Below are positions 53,645-63,900 of a stretch of 64,000 nucleotides of DNA, in pieces. Numbering within the stretch: the stretch's first letter is position 1; every line of letters starts with the position of its first letter. Location: NCBI RefSeq assembly GCF_024734405.1, contig NZ_CP059556.1:2542001-2606000 (forward strand), read 5' to 3'. The notes beneath the pieces are model-generated. The model was not told the origin of the DNA. It saw only the letters and a list, made by a program, of their open reading frames with translations, and searched no databases. Position numbers and translations under genes: made by a program. Source of the DNA: Saccharopolyspora gregorii (lineage in GTDB: Bacteria > Actinomycetota > Actinomycetes > Mycobacteriales > Pseudonocardiaceae).

Positions 53645-54934
53645 GTGATCGCCAGAGTTCTCGTCGCCGTGCTGGCAGCCTCGCTGCTGGCGCCCGCCAC
53701 CGCGGCCGCGTCCGAGCGGGCCGACGCCTCCTGGACGGGGCCGCTGCACACCGAGGGCAGCCGCATCGTCGACGCCGACGGCAACGACTTCCAGCTGAAG
53801 TCCGGGAACTGGCACGGCGCCAGCGGTACCTGGAACGGCAGCGGGGACGTCGACGACCCCGCCAACCACCACGACGGCGAGCACTCCCACGGCATCCCGC
53901 TCGGCCTGGACCGGGCCTCGATGGACGACATCGTCGGCAGCTTCCACGAGCTCGGGATCAACAGCATCCGGCTGCCGTTCTCCAACGACATGATCGACGA
54001 CGAGGCCACCGTGCCCGACGAGGCGGTCGCCGCGAACCCGGAGCTGCGCGGCAAGACGCGGCTGGAGATCTACGACGCGGCCGTGCGGGCGCTGACCGGC
54101 AGCGGGCTCGCCGTGATCCTCAACAACCACACCGGCACCTCCCGCTGGTGCTGCGGCGTCGACGGCAACGAGCGGTGGAACAGCAGCCAGAGCGACCAGG
54201 AGTGGGAGGACGACTGGGCGTTCATGGCCGCGCGCTACGCCGACAACGAGCGGGTGGTCGGCGCCGACCTCTACAACGAGGTGCGCCGGGACGTCTTCGA
54301 CGACCCGAACTGGGGTCTCGGCGACGAGCACGACTGGTTCGCCGCCTCGCAGCGCGCCGGGGACCGGATCCTCAACGAGGCCAACCCGAACCTGCTCATC
54401 ATCATCGAGGGCATCAACTGGACCGGGCTCCCGGTGGACGGCCTGCCGCACGAACGGCCCACCCTGGAACCGGTGCGCGAACTGCCGCAGCAGCTGGTGA
54501 AGCCGGACAAGCTCGTCTACTCGGCGCACTTCTACGGCTACACCGGGCCGAACCACAGCGGCGCCACCGGCACCGGCGAGACGCACGACCCGCGCTACCA
54601 GGACATGTCGCGCGAGGAGCTCTACGACGTGCTGCGCAGGCAGGCGTTCTTCGTCACCGAGGACGGCGAGCCCTACACCGCGCCGCTGTGGATCAGCGAG
54701 TTCGGGGTCGGTCGCGGTGAGCAGGACGCGAAGGCCCGCGAGTGGTTCGAGAACTTCACCGACTTCCTGGTGGCCGAGCACGCGAACTTCGCCTACTGGC
54801 CGCTGGTCGGCTGGCAGGAGGGCGGCGAGTCCGACGGGTGGGGCCTGGTGCAGTGGGATTCGGCCGGTGACCGGATCTCCGTCGACGACGGCGACTGGCG
54901 GGCCGACGCCTGGCACCGCCTGACAGCCGACTGA
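53645..54934 (+). CDS. Secreted glycoside hydrolase family 5 enzyme
   Basis: 429 residues. A signal peptide (MIARVLVAVLAASLLAPATAAAS) is followed by a (beta/alpha)8 catalytic domain. LGINSIRLPF, the acid/base Glu in LYNEVRRD, the HFYGYTGP segment and the nucleophile in WISEFGVG are the GH5 landmarks. Three aromatic-rich loops (SRWCCGVDGNERW; YWPLVGWQEGG) line the cleft; the paired cysteines may be bonded. There is no carbohydrate-binding module. It probably cuts a beta-1,4-glucan or mannan outside the cell. GTG start with a GTGGAG site. Confidence 0.92.
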   Translation: MIARVLVAVLAASLLAPATAAASERADASWTGPLHTEGSRIVDADGNDFQLKSGNWHGASGTWNGSGDVDDPANHHDGEHSHGIPLGLDRASMDDIVGSFHELGINSIRLPFSNDMIDDEATVPDEAVAANPELRGKTRLEIYDAAVRALTGSGLAVILNNHTGTSRWCCGVDGNERWNSSQSDQEWEDDWAFMAARYADNERVVGADLYNEVRRDVFDDPNWGLGDEHDWFAASQRAGDRILNEANPNLLIIIEGINWTGLPVDGLPHERPTLEPVRELPQQLVKPDKLVYSAHFYGYTGPNHSGATGTGETHDPRYQDMSREELYDVLRRQAFFVTEDGEPYTAPLWISEFGVGRGEQDAKAREWFENFTDFLVAEHANFAYWPLVGWQEGGESDGWGLVQWDSAGDRISVDDGDWRADAWHRLTAD

Positions 54935-54967
54935 GTTCTTCCTTGGTCGTCGGGGTTCGGTTGATCG

Positions 54968-55135
54968 GTGGTGGGGTGGCGGAACCTCAGCCGCTTTCTC
55001 GCTGCGGGATCTTTTTCCCGAGTGGCTCCGCCACGAGGGAAAAAGCTGTCCTCGCGAGAAAGCGGCTGAGAACCCGCGGGTGGTCCGGTTGCGTGCTGGG
55101 TCGGTAGCTCAGCGGCGTCGCCGCTGATAGGAGAC
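54968..55135 (+). repeat. Dispersed intergenic hairpin repeat, copy 4 (best preserved)
   Basis: Three nested stems: CTCAGCCGCTTTCTCGC (54986-55002) with GCGAGAAAGCGGCTGAG (55054-55070), 17 of 17; CTTTTTCCC (55011-55019) with GGGAAAAAG (55037-55045), 9 of 9; GTGGC (55022-55026) with GCCAC (55030-55034). CCCGCGGGTGGTCCGGTTGC follows, then a tail hairpin CAGCGGCG-T-CGCCGCTG (55110-55126). It lies in the 379-base gap between convergent GH5 (+) and DUF4232 (-) genes; the rest of that gap shows no gene. Confidence 0.92.
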
Positions 55136-55313
55136 GGGCAGACTGTCGGGTGGGGTCGTGGGGGCGTCGACAGTCCGGGTGGGTCCCGCGCCTTCCCGGC
55201 GCGGGACCGGCCGGATCAGCGTTCCTCGGTGGGGTGCGCGGTCACCTCTCGTCCTTCGTGGACCGCGCGAATCCCGTTGCCGGAGCAGAGCATCCAGTGC
55301 TCCGCTCGTCCGG

Positions 55314-55883
55314 TCAGAACGGCTTGAACTCGTGCACGTAGGTGCCGGGGTGGGTGGCGCCGTCCTGGCGCAGCACGCCGAAGTCGTGCGACCACGGGAT
55401 GTGCAGCGGGTCCTCCTGGCCCGGCGGGATGGTGACCAGCTCGGTCGGCCGCCACGCCTCGGGGCTGCGGTCCGGGAGCACCGTCAGCTCCGCGATGCCA
55501 CGCTCGCCGGCCGTCAGCAGGTACCCGGGATCACCGTCGTCCACCCGCGGCACCGAATAGGTGGGCCCGTGCACCGGGTCGTCCGGGCCGACGAGGTCGA
55601 CGCCCGGCGCGCCGCGCAGGATGCACTCGTGGTCGGAGGCGTTCGTGTACTCCAGCTGGATGCGCAGCTGCCCGGAGCCGTCGTCGAGGACCCCGCCGAA
55701 CCTGGCGTCCAGATCACCGGTACCGCAGCGCGGGGTGTCGGCCGATGCGGTGCGCGCCGCATCGGCCCCGGCGGCCGACTGCGCGCCGAGCGCCGACTGG
55801 CCCGCCTGGGCACCTGCGCCGCACGCCGTCACCGTCAGCGCCGTGCCCGCCAGCGCCAGCGCCCCCAGGGTGGTCCGCAGCAT
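55314..55883 (-). CDS. DUF4232-type secreted lipoprotein
   Basis: 189 residues. A lipoprotein signal with lipobox LTVTAC (Cys21) anchors it outside the membrane, then a low-complexity Ala/Gly linker. An immunoglobulin-like DUF4232 domain follows (DARFGGVLDDGSGQLRIQLEYTNASDHECILRGAPGVDLVG...), with two cysteines likely bonded. The domain is widespread in actinobacteria; its role is unknown. It is monocistronic and divergent from the kinase-like gene. Confidence 0.85.
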   Translation of the reverse strand: MLRTTLGALALAGTALTVTACGAGAQAGQSALGAQSAAGADAARTASADTPRCGTGDLDARFGGVLDDGSGQLRIQLEYTNASDHECILRGAPGVDLVGPDDPVHGPTYSVPRVDDGDPGYLLTAGERGIAELTVLPDRSPEAWRPTELVTIPPGQEDPLHIPWSHDFGVLRQDGATHPGTYVHEFKPF

Positions 55884-56062
55884 GTCGTGCTCCTCTCCTC
55901 GCGGGAACCCGGTGCTCCCGCCCGCTACTAGTGGGACGTCCGGGAGCGCAGCGGGTTGCCCCGCGTGATCGACGAGTCGCGCGCCGCCCTCGCGGTGCGG
56001 GCCGAACGGCCGATCGCGGCCCGGCTACCGTGGTGCGCCGACCATGAGCGGAGGGGGAGCGG

Positions 56063-56617
56063 ATGCCGGGGCGACGAGTGCTGGTGACCGGGGCGACCGG
56101 CGTCGGCAGCACGACCTTGGGACGCGCGCTGGCCGTCGCCTGGGCGGTGCCGCACGCCGACGTCGACGACTACCTGTGGCTGCCCACCTCGCCGCCGTAC
56201 ACCGACGAGCGCCCGGTGGCGGAACGGGTTCCGCTGATGCGGTCGCTGTTCGTGCCCCGGCCCGCGTGGGTCCTGTCGGGCACGCTGCGGGGATGGGGCG
56301 ACGAGGTGATCACCGACCTGGACGCCGTCGTGTTCCTCACCGCCGAGACCGACGTCCGGCTCGAACGGCTGCGGCGGCGCGACGTCGTCCGCTACGGCAC
56401 GGCCGTCGCCGCGGGCGGCAGCCTGGCGGCCGCGCACCACGACTTCCTCTCCTGGGCGGGCGACTACGACGACACCGACGTGCCCGGCCGCCGCAGCGCG
56501 GACGAGACCTGGCTGGCCGGGCTGCACCGCCCCGTCCTGCGGCTGTCCGGCGAACGCCCGCTGGACGACCTGCGCGCCGACGTCCTCGCCTGGCTCGGCG
56601 ACGTCGACCCGCGCTGA
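56063..56617 (+). CDS. P-loop kinase-like protein
   Basis: 184 residues. GATGVGSTTLGRALA occupies the Walker A position, but the usual Lys is replaced by Ser (GVGST instead of GxGKS/T). HADVDDYLW is the adenylate-kinase-like substrate segment, and DAVVFLTAETDVRLERLRRRD resembles a lid region. Related to small adenylate/shikimate-kinase-like proteins of unknown substrate. The missing lysine casts doubt on activity. GGAGGGGGAGC precedes the ATG. Confidence 0.8.
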   Translation: MPGRRVLVTGATGVGSTTLGRALAVAWAVPHADVDDYLWLPTSPPYTDERPVAERVPLMRSLFVPRPAWVLSGTLRGWGDEVITDLDAVVFLTAETDVRLERLRRRDVVRYGTAVAAGGSLAAAHHDFLSWAGDYDDTDVPGRRSADETWLAGLHRPVLRLSGERPLDDLRADVLAWLGDVDPR

Positions 56618-56621
56618 CACC

Positions 56622-57353
56622 TCACCGCTCGTCGTCGAGCGCGGCGGCCTCCTCCGGGGTCGGGGCGGTGCCGCCCAGGTGGGCCGGGAGCCACCAGCGG
56701 TCGTCCTCACCGGCGGGACCGTCGGGGTAGCCGGTCTGCAGGTCGTCGAGGATCGCGGACATGCGGGCGCGCAGCTGCTCGCTCAGCACCTCGGGATCGT
56801 CGTCCGGGCCGGGGTGGAACGGTTCGCCCGCGTGGATGTGGATCGGGACGTGCCGCTTGGTGAGGGTGCGCGGCCTGCCCTTCGTCCACAGCCGCTGCGT
56901 GCCCCACAGCGACATGGGCAGCACCGGGACGCCCGCGTCGGCTGCCATCCGCACCGCGCCGGACTTGATCGGCTTGACGGTGAACGAGCGGCTGATGGTC
57001 GCCTCGGGGAACACCCCGACGACCTCGCCCGCGCGCAGCCGCGCGACCGCCTCGTCGTAGGAGGCCCGGCCGGCGGACCGGTCCACCGGGATGTGGTGCA
57101 TGCCGCGCATGAGCGGACCGGCGATCCCGTGGTCGAAGATCTGCTTCTTCGCCATGAACCGCACCAGCCGCCGGGACGGCTGCGCGCCGAGCCCGCAGAA
57201 GATGAAGTCCAGGTAGCTGACGTGGTTGCAGGCGATCACCGCTCCACCGGTGCGCGGGATGTGCTCGGTTCCCGTCACGCGCAGCCGGTTGTCCAGCACG
57301 CGGAACATGGTCTTCGCCGCCAGCACTACGGGCGGGTACACGATCTCGGCCAT
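56622..57353 (-). CDS. 1-acyl-sn-glycerol-3-phosphate acyltransferase (PlsC family)
   Basis: 243 residues. The HX4D catalytic motif is CNHVSYLDF; the phosphate-binding block is VGVFPEATISRSF, near the usual FPEGTR. GMHHIPVDR and VPVLPMSLWG complete the family pattern. It acylates lysophosphatidic acid or a related lysolipid at the membrane. Convergent with the kinase-like gene, with only four bases between the stops. Confidence 0.93.
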   Translation of the reverse strand: MAEIVYPPVVLAAKTMFRVLDNRLRVTGTEHIPRTGGAVIACNHVSYLDFIFCGLGAQPSRRLVRFMAKKQIFDHGIAGPLMRGMHHIPVDRSAGRASYDEAVARLRAGEVVGVFPEATISRSFTVKPIKSGAVRMAADAGVPVLPMSLWGTQRLWTKGRPRTLTKRHVPIHIHAGEPFHPGPDDDPEVLSEQLRARMSAILDDLQTGYPDGPAGEDDRWWLPAHLGGTAPTPEEAAALDDER

Positions 57354-57970
57354 CGCGCCAGGTTACGCAGGCGTAGGTTCGGCCCGCGCCCGGCTGCGGC
57401 CGCCGTCACACCCGGGCCGGCCGGGCCGGTTCCCGATCGCGCGGGGATGCGGGCCGGGAGAACGCGTCCTCGGATTCGGTGGCCGAGTTCTCGCGGGCCT
57501 CGTGGTTCTTCCGCGGTCGCCACGAGTTGCCGCACCACGAGAACTTCGCGCGGATCGAGGAATGCTCGGTTTTGCTCCGATTCCTTCGGATAATTGCCGG
57601 GAGCAACGTTCTTCTTCGGCATGTCGGTATTTCCCGGCGTGCCCGCGAGCGCCGGGGAGAAGTGAAGTAAATCACTTGTCGGAGTCGGATTCCCTGCTGC
57701 ACCAACGGAATCGGGCGCCGGAGCACGATGCCGATCGCGGCGGTTCCGTCCACGGAATTTCGCGAATTCGCCCGGATGCCGATGAAGATCATTCGATCGA
57801 GAACCCCGGTCGGAGCAAAAGGAATACCCGGTCGGGTGGGGGCGCGGGGAACGGGTAGCTCGCACCATTGTCGGTTCCTAGCCTCGATTCGGCGGCGCCG
57901 GTTGCGGATATCACCGGCGGGTGCCACTTCCCCGAACTGACGTCGATGGTCGCGAGGACACGAGGATCCG
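57354..57970. promoter_or_regulatory. 617-base intergenic region before the PKS-NRPS gene, partly AT-rich
   Basis: From about 57540 to 57900 the GC content drops clearly (runs such as GGATAATTGCC, AAGTAAATCACTT, GGAATTTCGCGAATTC). Short reading frames exist on both strands but have low third-position GC and no family match, so I do not call a gene. It probably holds promoters for plsC and the PKS-NRPS gene and their control sites. Confidence 0.4.
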
Positions 57971-60900
57971 ATGGGCACCGAATCCAGCACCCCGCCGCAC
58001 GAGGACAAGATCGCGATCATCGGGATCGGCTGCCGGTTACCCGGCGGGGCGAGCACCCCCGCGGCGTTCTGGCGGAACCTGGCCGCGGGCAGGGACTGCC
58101 TCACGCCCACACCACCCGATCGCTACGACATCGGCACGCTGCGCAGCGGCGATCCCGCCAAGGCCGGCCGCCTGGTCGGCGGCCGCGGCGGCTACGTCGA
58201 CGGCTTCGACGAGTTCGACCCCGCCTTCTTCGGCATCAGCCCGCGCGAGGCCGCGCACATGGACCCGCAGCAGCGCAAGCTGCTGGAGGTCACCTGGGAG
58301 GCGCTGGAGGACGGCGGCCAGCGCCCGGCCGACCTCGCGGGCACCGACGTCGGCGTCTTCATCGGCGCCTTCACCCTCGACTACAAGATCCTGCAGTTCG
58401 GCGACCTGGACTTCGGCACCCTCGCCGCGCACACCGCCACCGGCACGATGATGACGATGGTGTCGAACCGCATCTCGCACTGCTTCGACTTCCGCGGCCC
58501 CAGCGTCTCGATCGACACCGCGTGCAGCTCCTCGCTGGTGTCCGCGCACCTGGCCTGCCGCAGCCTGCGCAGCGGGGAGAGCGAGCTCGCGGTGGTCGGC
58601 GGCACCTCCCTGCAGCTGGCCCCGCAGTACACGATCAGCGAGACCCGCGGCGGCTTCCTGTCCCCCGAAGGGCTGTCCCGCACCTTCGACGCCGCCGCCG
58701 ACGGGTACGTGCGCTCCGAAGGCGTCGCCGCGGTGGTGCTCAAGCGGCTCGCCGACGCCGAGCGGGACGGCGACCCGATCTACGCGCTCATCACCGGATC
58801 CGGCGTGAACCAGGACGGCCGCACCGGCGGCATCACCGTGCCCGACGGGGACCGGCAGGCGGAACTCGTCGAACGGGTCTGCGCCGAAGCGGGCCTGCTG
58901 CCGGGCGACCTGCAGTACGTGGAGGCGCACGGCACCTCCACCGCCGTCGGCGACCCCATCGAGGCGAACGCGCTCGGGCGCGCCCTCGCGCACGGGCACC
59001 GGGACGGGGACGAGCGCTACGTGGGCTCGGTGAAGACGAACATCGGGCACACCGAGGCCGCCGCCGGCGTCGTCGGCCTGATCAAGGTGGCGCTGGCGGT
59101 GCGCGCGGGCCGGATCCCGCCGCACATCAACCTGAACGAGCTCAACCCGGCGATCGACCTGGCGGCGCTGCCGTACCGGATCCCGCAGCGGCTGACCGAC
59201 TGGCCCGCGCACGACGGGCCCGCCCGCGCCGGGGTCAACTCGTTCGGCTTCGGCGGCACCAACGCGCACGTCCTCGTCGAGGAGGCCCCCGCGCAGGCAC
59301 CGGTCGCGGACGGGCCCACGACCCCGAGCGTGCTGCCGATCAGCGCCCGCGACGAGGACGCGCTGCGGCGGCGCGTCGAGGCGGTCCGCGCCGAGCTGGA
59401 CGGCGTCGACGAGACCGGGCTGCGCGACCTCGGCTACACCCTCGCCCGGCGCCGCCAGCACCACGCGGCCCGGCTCGACGTCGTGTACTCGTCCGCGGAC
59501 TCGCTGCGCGAACGGCTGGACGCGCACCTGCGCGGCGAAGCGGACCCCCGGGTGGTCGCCGACCGCTGCCGGGACGGCGGCGCAACGGTGTGGGCGTTCA
59601 GCGGCATGGGCCCGCAGTGGTGGGCGATGGGGCGGGAGCTGTTCGAGGCCGAACCGGTGTACCGGGAGGCCGTGGAACGCTGCCACGCCGAGATCCGCGA
59701 CCTCGCCGGGTGGTCGCTCGTCGACGAACTCCGCACGCCGCAAGCGGAAACGCGGATGGGGGAGACCTGGCTGGCCCAGCCCGCGAACTTCGCCGTGCAG
59801 GTCGGGCTGGCCGCGCTGTGGCGGCATCGCGGGGTGCACCCGGACGCGATCGTCGGGCACAGCACCGGTGAGATCGCCGCCTTCCACGAAGCCGGGGTGT
59901 ACTCGCTGCGGGACGCCACCACCATCGCGATCCACCGCAGCAGGCTGCAGCAGCGGCTCACCGGCACCGGGACGATGCTCGCGGTCGCGCTCGACGAGGA
60001 CGCGGCGCTGGAGCGGCTGCGGGGCCGCGGCGACCGCGTCTCGGTGGCCGCCGTCAACGGCCCGGCCGCGATCACGCTGGCCGGGGACGAGGAGGAGTTG
60101 CGCGCGCTCGCCGCCGAGCTGGAGGCCGAGCACGTCTTCGCCCGGCAGCTGGACGTCCGGGTGCCGTACCACAGCGCGCGGATGGATCCGATCAAGGACG
60201 AGCTGCTGGCCGCGCTGGCCGGGATCCGCCCGCAGGAGGCGCGCGTCCCGCTGCACCTGACCGCGACGGAGGACCGGGCGCGCGGGCCCGAGCTGGACGC
60301 CGAGTACTGGTGGCGCAACGTCCGCGAACCCGTCCGCTTCCGCGCCGCCGTCGACCGGCTGATCACCGCCGGGCACCGCACCTTCCTGGAGATCGGCCCG
60401 CATCCGGTGCTCGCCCACCCGATCCGGGAATGCCTGGCGGACGCCGGGGTCGAGGGCATCGTGCTGCCGTCGCTCCGGCGCCGCGAGGACGAGGTCGAAG
60501 GCATGCTCACCTCGCTCGCCGCGCTGCACGCCAGGGGCGCCGAGGTCGACTGGGCCCCGCTGCACCCGGCCGGGCGGGTCGTCGCGCTGCCGCCGTACCC
60601 GTGGGCGCGGGACCGCTACTGGACCGAACCCGACGCGGTCGCGCAGATCCGGCTCGGGCGGGTCGACCACCCGCTGCTCGGCAGGCGCCTGGCCACCGCC
60701 GAACCGGGGTGGGAGCTCGCGCTCGACCTCGAACGGTCGCCGTACCTGGCCGACCACCGCATCCAGGGGACCGTCGTGTTCCCCGCCGCCGGGTACGTCG
60801 AGATGGCCGCGCAAGCCGTCCGCGCCCTCACCGGCGACGACAGGGTGCTGCTGCGCGACCTGGAGTTCCGCCGGGCGCTGTTCGTCGCCGACGGCGAGGT

Positions 60901-63900
60901 GGGCAAGGTCCAGCTCGCGCTGTCCGGGGAGGACGCCCGGTTCACCATCGCGACCCCGGGTGGCGACGAGCGGCGCGCGGTGCACGCGAGCGGCTCCGCC
61001 GGTATCGGCGGTGACGGGCTCGGCGACGCCCCGGACTGGTCCGCGCTGCGCGGCGCCGACCGGCGCCGCCTGGACCGGGAGTCCTGCTACGCGGCGCTGG
61101 ACGCGGCCGGCTACCAGTACGGCCCCGCGTTCCGGGCGATCGAGCAGGTGTGGCTCGGCGACGACGAAGCGCTGGCCCGGATCGTGCCCACCGCGCAGGC
61201 CCGCGACGCGGCCGAGCACCACGCGCACCCCGTGCTGCTGGACGCCTGCTTCCAGACCCTGCTGGTGCCCGAAGTGCTGCGCGACGGCAGCGGCGGCATC
61301 GGGATCCGGCTGCCGCTGTCGCTGGCGGAGCTACGGCTCGACCCGGTCGGGGACCGGCCGATCTGGGTGCACGCGCGGATCACCGCGCGCGACGCCGGCG
61401 AACTCGTCGGGCGGCTCGCGCTGTTCGCCGAGGACGGGACCCCGCTGGGCCGCATCGACGGCTTCCGCGCGGGCGAGGTGGAGCGGGCGGGCTCGCTGGC
61501 CCGCCGCACCATCGACAACTGGCTGGTCGAACCGGTGTGGCAGCCGCTGCCCGCGGTGGAGGCGGACGGTGCGAGCGGCCGCTGGCTGGTGCTCGCCGAC
61601 CGGGGCGGCGTCGGCGCCGCGCTCGCCGCCCGCATCACCGCGGGCGGCGGCAGCTGCCACCTGGTGCGTCCCGGGCCGCGGTACCGGCGCGGGGACGCGG
61701 AATCCGAGTTGCGGCCAGGGGACCGCGCCGACCTGGGGCGGTTGCTCGACGAACTCGGCGCGGACGGCCCCGACCACGTGCTGCACCTGTGGAACCTGGA
61801 CCCGGCGTCGATCGACGCGCTGGGCCGCGCCGAGATCGACGCGCAGGCCGAGCTCGGCGGCTACTCGCTCATCGCGCTCGCCGACGTGCTGCAGCAGCGG
61901 CGCCGCGCGGCGGAGCTGCACGTGGTGACCAGGGGAGCGCAGGCCGTCGTCCCCGGGGACGTGGTCGCCCCGCTGGGCGCCCCGGCGTGGGGCGTCGGGC
62001 GCGTGCTGCGCCAGCAGGAGGCGGTGCGCAACCGCGGCAAGCTGATCGACCTCGACCCGGGCCGCGCCGACTCCGCCGCGGACGCCGCGGATGTCCTGCG
62101 CGCCGTCGCCGCACCCGACGAGGACGAGATCGCGGTGCGCGGCAACACGTTCCGCACCGCCCGGCTGCGCCCCGCGCAGGACCTGTCGACGCCGCTGCCA
62201 CCCGTGCTGCGGCCGGACGGCACCTACCTGGTCACCGGCGCGTTCGGCGCCCTCGGCCGGTTGCTGTGCCGCACCCTAATCAAGCGGGGCGCGCGGCGGC
62301 TGGTGCTGATCAGCCGCTCCGGGGTGCCGGAGCGCGTCGAGTGGGGGAACCAGCACCCGGACTCCCCGGTGGGCGGCCGCGTCCGCTTCGTCCGCGAACT
62401 GGAAGCGCTCGGCGCGCACCCCGAGGTCGTCGGCCTCGACATCACCGACGAGACCGCGCTGACCACCTGGCTCGCCGAGCACCGGCGCGGTGCACCGCAG
62501 CCGATCCGCGGGGTGTTCCACCTCGCCGGGAACCTGCGCGACGCGCTGGTGGCCGACCTGGACCGCGAGGCCTACCGCGCGGTGCACGACCCCAAGGTCG
62601 TCGGCTCGCTGCTGCTGCACCGGCACCTGCGGGACGAGCCGCTGGAGCACTTCGTGCTGTTCGCCTCGATCGCGTCGCTGCTGACCACCGCGGGGCAGAC
62701 GAACTACGCGGCGGGCAACGCCTTCCTCGACGCGCTCGCCCACCACCGGCGCGCGCTCGGGCTGCCCGCGCTCAGCATCGACTGGGGTCCGTGGGCCACC
62801 GGCATGATCGAGGAGCAGGGCCTCGTCGAGCACTACCGGACCGCGCGCGGCATGAGCTCGCTGACGCCCGAGGGCGGCATGGCGGTGCTGGAGCGGATCC
62901 TCGGGCAGCGCCACGCCCAGCTGGTGGTCGCCACCGTCGTCGACTGGCCCACCTTCCTGTCCTGGTACCCGGTCGCGCCGCCGCTGGTCGCCGAGCTCGC
63001 GTCCGCCGCCGACGCCGGGGACGCGGGCGAGACCGCGGGGTTCCTCGACGTCTTCCGCGCCGCCGACCCCGCGCTGCGCCGCGACCTGCTCACCGAGCGC
63101 TTCACAGCGCTGGTCGCCGGCGTGCTGCAGGTGCCGCCGGACTCGGTGGACGGGCAGGACGGGCTCAACGCGCTCGGCCTGGACTCGATGCTCGCGATGG
63201 AGCTGCGCGCGCAGATCCAGGCGGAGCTCGGCGTGGCGCTGCCGGTCGTCGCGCTGCTCGGCAACACCCCGGTGCGCGAACTGGTCCAGCAGGTCCACGA
63301 CGAGCTCGCGGAGTCCGCGGGCGCGGACGCGGGCGCGGTGGCGGCCGTGGAGGTCTTCCGCGACGAGCACCGCTTCCCGCTCACCCAGAACCAGAAGGCG
63401 CTGTGGTTCCTCAAGCAGCTGCACCCCGACGGCTTCGCCTACAACATCGGCGGCGCCGTCGAGGTCCGCACCGAACTGGACCCGCGGCTGCTGGCCGAGG
63501 CGTTCGGCACCCTGGTGGCCCGGCACCCGAGCCTGCGCGCCAACTTCCTGCTGCACCGCGGCGAACCGGTGCAGGTGATCGCGCCGGAGGCGGTGCCGGA
63601 CTTCGCGGTCGTCGACGTGCGCGGCCTGCCCTGGGAGGAGGTGCACCGGCGGATCGTCGCGGCCTACCGCGCGCCCTACGACCTCGAACGCGATCCGCTG
63701 ATCCGGTTCCGCCTGTTCCAGCGCGCGCCGGACCGCTGGGTGCTGGTGAAGGCCGTGCACCACATCATCTCGGACGCGATCTCGACGTTCACCTTCATCG
63801 AGGAACTGCTGGCCCTGTACGAAGGACTGCGGCGCGGTGCACCCGTCGAGCTGCCGCCGGTGGCCGCGAGCTACCTGGACTTCCTCAACCGGCAGAACGA

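Noticed and set aside
57326-58110. Small minus-strand frames (180 and 234 codons) in the gap before the PKS
   Set aside because: Low third-position GC, basic low-complexity translations, no ribosome site or family match, and they run into plsC or the PKS gene.
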